Assembly (NCBI GenBank): GCA_017607445.1
Contig: JAEVHH010000003.1
Coordinates: forward strand, 4,464,001-4,528,000
Length of the DNA: 64,000 bases
Direction of reading: 5' to 3'
Source of the DNA: Histoplasma ohiense
Taxonomy: Eukaryota; Ascomycota; Eurotiomycetes; Onygenales; Ajellomycetaceae
The position numbers and the translations under genes are program-made. The notes beneath the pieces are model-generated. The model did not search any database, was not told where the DNA came from, and saw only the letters and a list, made by a program, of their open reading frames with translations. Below, piece after piece: positions 22,908-33,315 of this stretch (position 1 is the stretch's first letter; each line of letters begins with the position of its first letter).

Positions 22908-25431
22908 ATGGCTCGGAAGGCCCTTAACCACCAAATAGGGTGGTTATATGATTTGGTACTATGGTGGCTAGCCGTGCTTATCGATCTGTTTTTCAGAGAA
23001 GTCCACCCTCGCGGATCATGGAAAGTCCCCAAACGTGGGCCTATAATCCTCGTTGCTGCCCCGCATGCGAACCAGGTACGTCCAACGCTGCTCAACAAAA
23101 AAGGCCCGATATGTTCGGGAATATATCCAGAGATAATATAATACACTTTGCTAACGGAAATGCGATCCTTACTTTGACTTGATGCAGTTTGTGGACTCGT
23201 TGATTTTGATGCGCGTGGCCCGGAGAGAACTCAACCGTCGCATAGCCTTCCTTATTGCCGAAAAATCATTCAAACGGAGATTCGTCGGGCTGCTGGCAAA
23301 AGCCGCGGGTGCGCTGCCCGTAGCTAGGGCCATGGATAATATGAAACCGGGCAAGGGGACGATATACCTGCCAGACCCGGTTAACAACCCCACGCTGCTA
23401 AGGGGCATTGGCACGAAGTTTGACGGGCCAGGATTTGAACCTGGCGGCACGATTGCCCTCCCGACAATAAATGGCGAGGCCCATTCAACCGACATCGCGG
23501 AGATTCGCGGGCCAGAAGAGATTCTTCTGAAGAAACCATTCATGCACAAGGATGCGTTGTACCAGCTCACTGGGCGGATTGATATCACTGATGACTTGAA
23601 GTTCACCGGCAGTGCTGCACAGCAGGATTTGTCAGGCTTCGAAGGTTCCAAGTTTAAAGTTGCTCCACATGTCGATCAGACGAGGGTGTATGAGGCAGTT
23701 TTTCAGACTCTCAATACTGGAGGATGTATTGGCATCTTTCCCGAGGGTGGTAGCCATGACAGGCCTAACTTACTTCCATTGAAAGGTATATACCAGCTTT
23801 TTAATAGGCCTTTCTTTTTCTTTTCTTATTTTCATTCCCTTTATGCGGATGTAGAGCTGATGGATCTTTGTAGCTGGAGTTGCCTTAATGGCGCTTGGGG
23901 CACTCGCTGAGAACCCCAACTGCGGCGTGAAAATCGTCCCGTGTGGTATGAACTATTTCCATGCACACAAGTTCCGATCCCGGGCGGTGGTGGAATTCGG
24001 AAACCCAATCGAAGTGCCGCCGGAACTTGTTGAAATGTACAAGGCAGGCAATCGACGAGAAGCCGTGGGAACGCTCTTGAGCACTATTTACCAGGCCTTG
24101 GTAGCGGTGACCGTTGTTGGCCCTGACTACGAAACCCTCATGGTTCGTTCCCGTGATTTTCTTTACCCTTAAAATGAAAGAGGAAGAGTTTGCGGTTTTT
24201 ACTGACGGACCTGAAGTTGATACACGCGGCAAGACGGTTATACAACCCAGCGGGCAAGAAGCTTCCGCTCCCCATGGTCGTAGAACTGAACCGTCGCCTA
24301 GTGAAGGGCTATTCCCATTACAAAGACGATCCTAGAATTGTGAACTTGAAAAAGTCCGTCATGGCCTACAATAAACAACTGTGGTTGCTTGGCATACGAG
24401 ACCATCAAGTAGAATATGCCAAGTTCTCAATCTTCAAGGTGGTTTGGACTTTGATAACCCGCCTTGGAAAACTCGTCATTATGTCCATTGGCACTTTGCC
24501 AGGCCTCGTACTCTTCGCACCAGTGTTCGTTGCTACCAAAGTAATTTCGATCAAGAAATCCAGGGAAGCGTTGGCTGCATCCAGTGTGAAGATTCAAGGT
24601 CGCGATGTAATGGCTACATGGAAACTGCTCGTCGCATTAGCCTTCGCACCTCTCCTTTATGCATTCTACACCATCCTCCTCACATACTGGACATATCGAA
24701 ATCGTGTCCAGGGATATGTCCCCCAATGGGTGCCTCTCTGGCTAGTGGTGATATTCGGCTGCTGGATATTTCCCTCGATCACCTTTGCGGCATTACGAAT
24801 TGGCGAGATCGGCATGGATATCCTGAAATCTATGCGGCCGCTCGTCCTGTCCCTCAACCCCACCTCCGCCAACACCCTCGTCAAACTCCGACACCGAAGA
24901 GCCAAGCTCTCACAGGAAGTAACGGAGCTTATCAACACCCTCGGTCCGGAGATGTTTCCCGACTTCGACTCTTCAAGGGCCATCATGGACCCTTTCAAGG
25001 AATCGCTATTCATGGGCCGCGAGGCGCCACTATCGAAGAAAGAAAACCAACCCGTCACGACGGCAGAGCGGGAGGGAGCCACGCGGACAACCAAAGGCGA
25101 GGCAACGGCCTTCGTACCCAGCCACCTACCCCGCAACGAATCGTTCCACGACCTCAGCAACATTGGATTTTTCTCCACGCGGCCTTCTAGCCGGAGCCGG
25201 AGCCGGAGCAGCTCCAGCGGTGGCTTGGCTGGGTCGGGCGGCATGCCGCTAAAGGCATTCAGCACCTTGAACTCGCAGGAGAGTTTTGACGAAGTGAGCA
25301 AGCGGATCCGTGGGGCGATGAAGGAACGGGGCCGATTGAGGAGGAAGCAGAGTGAGGAGTTTGGGTGGGAGATGGCTAGTTCTGCTGGTTCTGAGAGTCC
25401 GCGCAGCGAGCTTGGGAAGAAGGATTTGTGA
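22908..25431 (+). CDS. GPT2/SCT1: Glycerol-3-phosphate / dihydroxyacetone-phosphate acyltransferase (Gpt2/Sct1 type)
   Basis: Four exons: 22908-23075, 23188-23785, 23874-24142 and 24217-25431, giving 749 residues. The enzyme makes lysophosphatidic acid (or acyl-DHAP), the first step of glycerolipid synthesis, in the ER. Acyltransferase motif I is H53-ANQFV-D59, built across the intron 1 junction (HANQ/FVDS). Motif III is F240-PEGGSHD. Between them lies the long insertion typical of fungal Sct1/Gpt2 (about residues 105-205). After the catalytic domain, hydrophobic segments near 420-460 and 490-570 (LGKLVIMSIGTLPGLVLFAPVF, LLVALAFAPLLYAFY, WLVVIFGCWIFPS) fit ER membrane anchors. The C-terminal 150 residues are Ser/Arg-rich (RSRSRSSSSGG), as in yeast Gpt2/Sct1, where phosphorylation regulates the enzyme. 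Yeast has two paralogues; I cannot assign this one to either. Confidence 0.95.
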
Positions 25432-27149
25432 TTTGTGAGGTAGGTTTGTTTGTTAGTTTTCTCTTTTCATTCCCCCCCAACAGTTTTGTGATACGTGGAA
25501 TTCTAAATGAGTGATATTCTGGAATGTGGAAGGAGGATGTGTATGAAACTCGATTTGTTGCATGGAATTATATTTCCCATGGTCAGATCTATGATGGGGC
25601 AGGAATGGAAACCGCTTGATGAACACTGCGAACTCGTTCCTTTACGTTGGCATGGACGGGGATCGTTGTACGTGGGTATGCAACCACGGCTTTTGGGATT
25701 GACCAGGCGAAGGGTCGAGGTATCACTATGATTTATGAGTGTGCTTCCGTTGCTGTTATTCGTCTCTTTTCTACTCTGTCCCCTTCTCTTGTCCTTTTCT
25801 TTTTCCTTTTCCTTTTTCATCTCATCTCATTTTTTCAATTTTTTTCTTTTTGGATAACATTTTCTTCTTTTACTTTTTTTCTCTTTTATTCTTCCTTTTT
25901 TACCCGTGGGAGTTCTCGCCATTCTTAACCATTCTTAATTAAGGTCGTGACATTTTTCTTCTTCCCTCTTTGTACTCCCTTTGTCGGCTGAACTTCGACA
26001 ATCAGGCGTTGGCGTGGTGGCGTTCTCAATGCCTTGTCTCAAAAGCGTGGTCTCTCTAATAGTATCCGGACGGGTGGAGGGGGACGAAGAAAGGAGGAGC
26101 ACATTTCGTCATGTATTGTTTCACGAAATCCATGTGATATCATCTTATTGGCATATCGTACACACATACACACATATCTATCTATCCATCTCTCCATCCA
26201 TGCCTAGGTAACTTATCTGCCCAGTCCTTGGCCCAACCATCGATCCAACCGTCGCCCGAGCCAGCCCGATGACGTCGGCCCCCCAGCCACACTCCAGGCG
26301 TTCAGGGACGCCGGCTGTGGCTCGACGCGGTGTGGGCGAAAATTTACTGGTTCTTGTCCCAACAACCTACAACAACGCCCACATCAGCAGTAATAGTAAT
26401 AGGAACAACGTCCAGTTAGGATAATCATTATTTATTATTACCTATTACGTATCTCTGCTGTGTTGCGAATATGTTGGTGGCAGGGAGTTGATCTCTCTTC
26501 CGCTTGTTTTTATTTTCCTCTATCTGTTGTGTGTGTTAAATTTTATTCTTTTTTTTTTTATTTAATTTTTTTCCCCTGCTCCCTTACACTGCCCTAGCTT
26601 TAGGGCCAGAAGTTGTGCTGGTGTCCTCTCAGCTCTTCTGCCCCGGCGACACCTGTCCATTTTACCCTCCTCCGCTGGCTCCGTAGCCTTTTCCTCGTTC
26701 TTCTTTTTTTTTTTCTTCTTCTTCTTTTTTGGGGTATTTCCAAGGAGGATTTCGGTTTCATCTTTGACCTTGGGTTTTGTATAATACGACTCGTCTGTTG
26801 TTCCTTCACTTTTTTTCTCGTTCTCGGGGCAGATATTAACGAAAGCAACGTCTCGCAATACTGAGCCAACAAAGCGGAAAGAGAGAGTGCATACTGCGAA
26901 GATTCAGAAGAGATCCACGGGAAATAAAAAGAAAACCGACTCCCTACAACAAGCGCTTCGATTCACTTTCCCTCTTTCCCTCCACAGCTCCGAAAACTTG
27001 TCTCCCTATCCGATCTGGTTTTTTCCGCAGCGCTCCGTTCAACCTTCGATGAACCACAGACCATCCGAATTTAACTCTCGTCCGATCCCATTTGTATAGC
27101 ATAGTGTATATATAACTTCCGCCTAGCTATCCAACCCGCCCGCAATACC
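25432..27149. other. Long upstream spacer with pyrimidine-rich tracts
   Basis: About 1.7 kb between the acyltransferase stop and the RER2 start, both on plus. A strong T/C-rich tract runs from about 25760 to 25915, with shorter ones near 26520-26575 and 26700-26735. The last makes a Lys-rich frame on the minus strand (26858-26562) that I regard as an artefact. Pyrimidine-rich DNA is common in fungal core promoters. No further gene is supported. Confidence 0.5.
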
Positions 27150-28618
27150 ATGGCTGCCTCGTCGATGCACCTTTCGAAGTTGCGGAGGTGGTTTGTCTCC
27201 TCTCCGCCGATTGAGTGGGCGCTGTCACATCTCCGGGAGCTGTTGATTGGGGCGCTGAGAGAAGGGCCGATTCCGCAGCATGTGGCGTTTGTCATGGATG
27301 GGAATAGACGTTTCGCGAGGAACCATCAGATAGAGAGAGTTGAGGGACATCATCTGGGGTTTGAGGCGTTGGCTAAGGTATGGGATTCCCCCCCCCCCCT
27401 TTTTTTTTTTTCTTTTCTTTTTCTTTTTAACCTTGCAATTTCTATTTTTTGAGTTTCTCTCTTTTAGAATGGGGTTTGTTGAAGAAGGGCGGGCGCTGTG
27501 CGGCCGGACGCCGGAGGTCTCTAGAAGTGCTGTTCAGACTGCATTTTCATCCTTATTTTTGCTTTTGGAGCTTTACTTTACGCTAACAGCTATTTGCTTG
27601 TGTTTAGATCTTAGAAGTGTGCTACAAAGCAGGCGTTAAGGTGGTAACGGTGTACGCATTCAGCATCGAAAACTTCAAAAGGTCGAAATACGAGGTGGAT
27701 GCTCTAATGGATATGGCAAGGGTGAAGCTAGCCCAGTTATCTCAGCATGGAGATCTTCTAGATCGGTACGGCGCTAGTGTACGAGTCTTAGGTCGCCGGG
27801 ACTTGGTCAAGCCAGAAGTTCTCGAGGCCATCGATAAGGCTGTTGATATTACCAGTCGGAATGGAGATGCTATCCTGAACATTTGTTTTCCGTATACGTC
27901 CAGAGACGAGATGACGACGGCGATCCGGAACACAGTCACCGAATATAGCACCCCTCTTGATCGGACACAGCTACCATTGCCAAATGGGCCACGTCACACC
28001 TTCTCCGAAACTCACATCGCCGAATATATGCGAAAGGAGAATGGGATGGTTAACGGGCACGGAACAGATTCCTCCTTATTGCCTCCATGCGGTAAACGTG
28101 CATCGAAGATTTCCAACGATGGTCCCGATCATCCCCCCCAACATCCCTCAACTCTATCCAAAAACAGCCTCCCCCATGCTGTAGAGAAAGTCCCTATGAT
28201 CCCGGAAGCATACACCAGCTATCCTCCCAACACCGACCAACTTATCTTCCTCTCTCCAGAAACCATCACACAACAGACTCTGACCGATCACATGCTTACC
28301 GTCGGCTGTCCTCCCTTGGATCTCCTTGTGCGAACCTCTGGCGTCGAGAGACTGAGTGACTTCATGCTCTGGCAGTGCCATCAAAACACGGAGGTTGTGT
28401 TTTTAGAGACCCTTTGGCCGAGCTTTGACCTGTGGACTTTTTTACCAGTGCTGTGGGAGTGGCAATGGCGGGTGCGCAAGCAGGGGAGTCAGAATGGGGA
28501 GCTGGATGATGTCGATGAAGATGAATCCAGCAGTTCGCGCAATGGGGTCATAAATGGGGCAAGCTCTGACTTTCTCCCCCCAGCACGCAGGCAGAGCGGA
28601 AAATTTAAGGATATATAA
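27150..28618 (+). CDS. RER2: Dehydrodolichyl diphosphate synthase (cis-prenyltransferase, Rer2 type)
   Basis: Two exons: 27150-27377 and 27608-28618, giving 412 residues. The 230-bp intron begins gtatgg, continues with about 12 C then about 12 T, and ends gtttag, joining FEALAK to ILEVCYKAG. The enzyme extends farnesyl diphosphate with isopentenyl units in cis to make the dolichol backbone needed for glycosylation, at the ER or lipid droplets. Conserved region I is present with the catalytic Asp (FVMD50GNRRFAR), then GHHLGFEAL, TVYAFSIENFKRS, and the late R318-TSG...RLSDFMLWQ that binds the pyrophosphate. An extra, low-complexity segment of about 100 residues (about 188-295) separates the middle and late motifs, and the tail is acidic/Ser-rich. 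The whole is longer than yeast Rer2 (286 residues), mainly for those reasons. Confidence 0.95.
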
Positions 28619-29186
28619 TATTTTTGGAGTTTTTTTTTTTTTTTTCTTAACTTTTTTTTATGGTTTCTGGAGCCTGGCATTCATGTGTCATAATGACGGA
28701 GTCCTTTTGGTTGCGATTCTAGGGACCGTTTGTAGCATCCCTGTTTTCAATCCATATTCATCCCCTAGTTACTCTGATTTCGTCTCTATTTCGACCCCAA
28801 GCGCAAGGCCCGGACTCATTGTCTATTATTTATTTATTCTTTTTCCTCATCCACCTATAGAAATAGATCAATATACCCTAGTCTGCCCCGTTTCCTGCAC
28901 TTCTTGTATAACATTAGACCATTAAAATCACAATTTATCACCCTTCTTTCTTCGTCCTCAAACTTGGAACCCATTCCGCTGTAAATCACGTGATGATAAT
29001 ATGTTCGGGCCGAGAGCGGAAAGCGATACGAACCAACTTGGTTAACCGGTAGTTAAATAAAATGTCCAAAATGCCCAACAACTCATCCTTGCTTCGGTTG
29101 ATTTCTCTTGTATTTCAAAATTGGCAGCACAGCCTACACAATATATAATCATTCCATTAATATCCACCAAATCGATATAACTCATT
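28619..29186. other. Intergenic RER2-LYS9
   Basis: 568 bp. It begins with a poly-T tract (28630-28660), the likely 3' end of RER2. A palindromic E-box TCACGTGA lies at 28986-28993, about 200 bp upstream of the LYS9 ATG, and is a plausible bHLH site. I found no Gcn4/CpcA-type TGACTCA element. Confidence 0.5.
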
Positions 29187-31228
29187 ATGCCGCAGTCGTT
29201 TGAGGGTCGAAAGGTGCTCCTGTAAGTTCCCCTCTATTCCCACATTAAATATCTTCATCCCGCAGTCGCTCCCACTCCTTGTCATATTTTCAATTCCCTC
29301 TCCTTCAACCATTGCAATATTGTAGGTGGATACTATAGACGGAGACTGATTTCTTTTCGGTATAATTTAGGTTGGGAAGTGGTTTCGGTTCGCTTTTCCC
29401 TTTCTGGTGTTTTCTTCCCCGGCCTCCGAAAGCGGGGGGTTCTGCGAGAGCTCGCGAATTAGTCCCTTGGATACAATCGCTGACAAGATCGCCCTTCTCT
29501 TTGATAATGAATAGTTACGAAGCCGACTGTTGAACTATTAAGCAATGCGGGTATTGAGGTTACAGTTGGTATGTAATAAATAACCAGTCTGTGTCGCAAT
29601 GGCAGTTTGCGCAGCGCGGAGAGAAATTCATCATTGGTCGCGCACCTGCAATGAATCAAAAGGGGAAAGACATTTTTGCGCACCATATAGGGGAAACAAC
29701 GTAGCTAATTTAGTTTTTAATTGGTAAACAGCGTGCCGCACACTTGAGAGCGCTAAGAAGCTTTGCCAGGGCATCAAGAACACAAGAGCCATTTCCCTCG
29801 ATGTGAATGACAGCGCTGCGCTCGATGCAGAGCTGTCCAAGGTTGACCTTGTCGTCTCCCTTATTCCCTACACAAATCATGCTACTGTTATTAAAGGCGC
29901 GATTCGCGCCAAAAAGAATGTCGTCACTACATCCTATGTGTCTCCTGCCATGATGGCGCTTGAGAAGGAGGCCAAAGATGCTGGTATAACGGTTATGAAT
30001 GAAATTGGTCTTGACCCTGTATGTTTCATTCGACATTAGTTTTTGGGACGACGAATAGCCATGTCATGCTGACTGGTGTACGCTTGTGTTCGGTCACGTT
30101 GTTAGGGTATTGATCATCTTTATGCTGTCAAGACAATTTCTGAGGTAAATCGCTTCTTTAAGCGCGGTTCCAGTAAATGTTTTCTGGCCTTTCTAATGAT
30201 CGATTTGTTCTAGGTTCATGAGGCCGGCGGAAAAATAACCTCCTTCCTGTCTTATTGCGGTGGGCTTCCTGCGCCAGAATGTTCCAACAACCCCCTGGGC
30301 TACAAGTTCTCCTGGTCCAGCCGAGGTGTCCTTCTCGCCCTTCGAAATGATGCGAAGTACTATAAGGATGGCAAGGTGGAATCTGTTTCAGGACCGGAAC
30401 TCATGGGAACAGCCAAGCCATACTTTATCTATCCAGGCTTCGCCTTCGTCGCCTATCCAAATCGAGATTCAACCGCCTACAAGGAACGTTATCATATCCC
30501 AGAAGCCCAGACCGTTATCCGCGGCACACTTAGATACCAGGGCTTCCCTGAGATGATCCGCACACTCGTCGACATGGACTTCCTCAGCGATGAAGCGAAG
30601 GATTTCCTCAACTCCCCAATCCCCTGGAAAGAAGCCACCCAGAAAATCCTGGGTGCCACCTCCTCCAGCGAAAAGGATCTCGAGTTGGCAATCTCCTCGC
30701 GCACCAAATTCCCTACCACGGCAGAGAAATATCGCATCCTCTCCGGGTTACGCTGGATCGGGATTTTCTCTGACGAAAACATTATCCCCCGTGGCAATCC
30801 CCTGGATACCCTGTGTGCGACCCTAGAGGCGAAAATGCAGTACGAGGCTGGGGAGCGTGATATGGTTATGCTCCAGCACAGGTTTGAGATCGAGCATAAA
30901 GATGGATCAAAGGAGACGAGGACTAGCACTTTATGCGACTACGGTGATCCCAACTGTTATTCGTCCATGGCGAAACTGGTTGGCATCCCGTGCGGTGTCG
31001 CAGTTAAGCAGGTCCTTGATGGAACCATCAGTGCGAAGGTTCGTTTGGATCATTCCCCCCCCCCCTCATTTTTCGTTTGTCTTGCCCTTGTGATGAAGAT
31101 GGCTAACAATCTATATATATAACTTTTGGCAGGGTATTTTGGCACCGATGAGCATGGATATTTGTGCTCCTCTGATCAAGACTCTCAAGGAGGAATATGG
31201 CATTGAAATGATAGAAAAGACTGTTTAA
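29187..31228 (+). CDS. LYS9: Saccharopine dehydrogenase (NADP+, L-glutamate-forming)
   Basis: Seven exons: 29187-29221, 29371-29387, 29515-29568, 29732-30018, 30106-30144, 30214-31038 and 31133-31228, giving 450 residues (yeast Lys9 is 446). It catalyses the penultimate step of the alpha-aminoadipate pathway of lysine synthesis, joining aminoadipate semialdehyde and glutamate to form saccharopine, in the cytosol. Exon 2 is only 17 bp and encodes the heart of the nucleotide-binding loop; the assembled start reads GRKVLLLGSGFVTKPTVELL. Further conserved blocks are SLIPYTNHATVIKGAI, GLDPGIDHLYA, SYCGGLPAPE, NPLGYKFSWS and IPCGVAVKQVL, with an end typical of the family (EEYGIEMIEKTV). Exons 1-5 together encode only 144 residues, while exon 6 encodes 275. 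Both the acceptor and donor of the tiny exon follow GT-AG rules. Confidence 0.96.
29371..29387 (+). other. LYS9: 17-bp micro-exon of LYS9
   Basis: The exon is flanked by ttttcggtataatttag on the left and gttcgc on the right. It contributes the codons for L-L-G-S-G-F/V of the Rossmann glycine motif. Without it the frame is lost and the dinucleotide-binding loop would be missing, so the assignment is strong. Confidence 0.85.
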
Positions 31229-31775
31229 AGCAAAAGGGGATAGACAAGTAAAAAATGGGGGCGTAGTGAACCTTTTCCTTTCTACCGTTGTGTGAGAGGA
31301 GTGAAAAACATTATTTAGAAGGTTGCTGGACATAACATAAGGTTTACAAAAATCAAGTCTTTTTGGTTTTCCTTCTCCTACGTTTTCCAGCGCTGTGGTT
31401 TCACTTATCATTCCATGCCATGTTTCATTTCATGACGCAAAAGAATACCCATAATAGCTCCATTACAAAGTATGGTTTCTGGATAATTTCCCTCCATATT
31501 CGCCTTAGAAATTGTGTCAAAACCTTGCATAGGCAATTCGTGCATGCATAGATCTCGGGAAACCGGGGTAACGGGTATCTCGGGTATGCAAAGGGTATTG
31601 CGGGAGTTTTACAGCTATCTATGATCCCGGAGGCAAATGAATAGCTGCAGCAGCTCTGCTTGTGAGGAGTGGATTATAAATATCAGTGACTTGCGCCTAT
31701 CCAAAATAGTGTCTTTTACAGATCACTTTTTGAAGTCCACTTGAAAGCCAATTCTTCAATTGACAACCACACACC
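31229..31775. promoter_or_regulatory. Spacer upstream of the cupin gene with CGGGTA repeats
   Basis: A 547-bp spacer. Two CGGGTA copies lie at 31572-31577 and 31581-31586, with a third, AGGGTATT, at 31592-31599, about 180-200 bp before the cupin ATG. The same hexamer is clustered upstream of the MDR oxidoreductase gene. A regulatory role is inference. Confidence 0.35.
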
Positions 31776-32347
31776 ATGTCTGCTGAGGAGCCAGCTTACG
31801 ACAGATCGTAAGACAATTTCTTTTACCCTTCGTCATTGTTCCCCTTCATCGTTGCCCTCCGTCCCCATTTCATTCCAAGTGCTTTTTTAAGTATCCCCTA
31901 GACAATAGCATTCATCTAACAAAACGGCAATCACCAACAACTAGTCGACCCCTCCCTCTCATCCAACCACTATATCATCACAAGCTTGCCAATGCCCCCG
32001 GGAAATCAATCATTGGCGTGATGGTCACATTCCCACCCAACAGTGCCTCACCACCACATCGGCACGGTGGCGCTTCCGTCTCCGCATACCTAATCCAAGG
32101 CACGGTGTTGAACAAAATGAACGATGAGCCGACGCGTGTCATCGAGCAAGGGGGAACCTGGTTAGAAAAGCCCGGTTGCCATCATAAGATCAGCGCCAAT
32201 GTGAGCGCGACGGAACCAGCTCTGCTACTGGCGACTTTTGTGATTGAGACGGAAAAAGTGGAGAGGGAGGGAGCCGCAGCGCTTATCCAGGTCGACGAGG
32301 AGTATAGGGATATGGTATTTCCGGAGGCCAAAGGGGGCGTGCTTTGA
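31776..32347 (+). CDS. Small single-domain cupin protein
   Basis: Two exons: 31776-31807 and 31945-32347, giving 144 residues. The 137-bp intron (gtaaga to actag) joins AYDR to SRPLPLIQPLYHH. Cupin motif 1 is seen as PPH49RHGGASVSAYLIQG; the usual Glu after the His-x-His pair is not visible at the expected place. Motif 2 is clear: G81-TWLEKPGCHHKISAN. A metal-binding beta-barrel is therefore likely, with His49, His51 and His90/91 as ligands. No signal peptide is seen, so it is probably cytosolic. Proteins of this kind are often annotated only as cupin-domain or ChrR-like. A dioxygenase, isomerase or sugar/acid-binding role is possible, but the substrate is unknown. It begins a group of metabolic genes that runs to the amylase, 14 kb downstream. 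Confidence 0.88.
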
Positions 32348-33315
32348 ACTTGTTTGTTTCACTGTTCAAAAAAATTACAATAATAATAATAATATTTGTA
32401 TTTCTGCTGGCCTGAAACATGACGCATAATGATGTTTTGGCGATCAGGGTCAGATATGCCAGTCAAATATGCTTGTTTTGCTTTTCAGTTAAATAAGTAG
32501 TTAATGCAAATATACGGAGTAAACAATTGGTAACTCGGCTACCCCGGCTTTACCGGGAAATCGGGAGCCGGTCGAAGGCGCCAAGCTTAACCTTAAATCC
32601 ACCACTCATCTGAAGCTGCAACGACAGGGACACTGCCAGCTTTCACAGCTTCAGGCCTGGGAAGATTCAGCTTCCGTCGTCATTGTTCTACGTCATGGTT
32701 CGTATAACGCTGCCTGTGAAGATCGGGTCCGGAGGCTGCCCAGGTAAACGAATGTTCTTATTCCTTCTATCAGACGATTCGAACGCCCGCAGCATACTAG
32801 CAACATTTCCTTGATTCTCGCGATTGTGGCCTCGCTCCTTTTACACTTGAGACGGCCGTTAGCTCGGTGATATAAAACAAAGCCTTTTTATATGTTGAAG
32901 AAATCGTGCTTTGAACGAATATGCTAGACTTCATATGCTGAATGCTATGTTCTCAAAGCCTGAAAGTTTCCATGTCTGAAACTTGAGTAGCTGCCGCGCA
33001 ACAATCTGCCTAGCAGAGGCATGAGGGAATGCGTAGTAAGACCTGATTTGCCTGGAGACATCAGAAACGATGTCATGACAAGAAACACTACGTCATTTGT
33101 GAATTAGCTAGGAGGAACATGGAACACGCAAAGGATGTGACCGTTGCTGGGGATGGGGGTTTATCTGATATCCCATAATGCACACACGCAATGTCCTCTG
33201 AGCCGAGAAATTGAATATATATGTTTCGACATCCAGGCGAACAGCTCGTGCTCATCACCATATACCAAGGCGGGTAGGGAAGTTTGGTAGTACAAGAACT
33301 GAATTACAGCGCATC
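32348..33315. other. Intergenic upstream of the GMC gene
   Basis: 968 bp with no gene seen. A TACGGAGTA motif lies at 32513-32521. A GC-rich patch at 32536-32575 contains ACCCCGG and ACCGGGAAATCGGG. The right end should be the GMC promoter, with A/T-rich DNA (TATATAT) near 33214-33221, about 100 bp before the ATG. Confidence 0.45.

Noticed and set aside
26562..26858. Lys-rich minus-strand frame
   Set aside because: The Lys run is the complement of a pyrimidine-rich tract in the RER2 upstream region; no other protein-like features.
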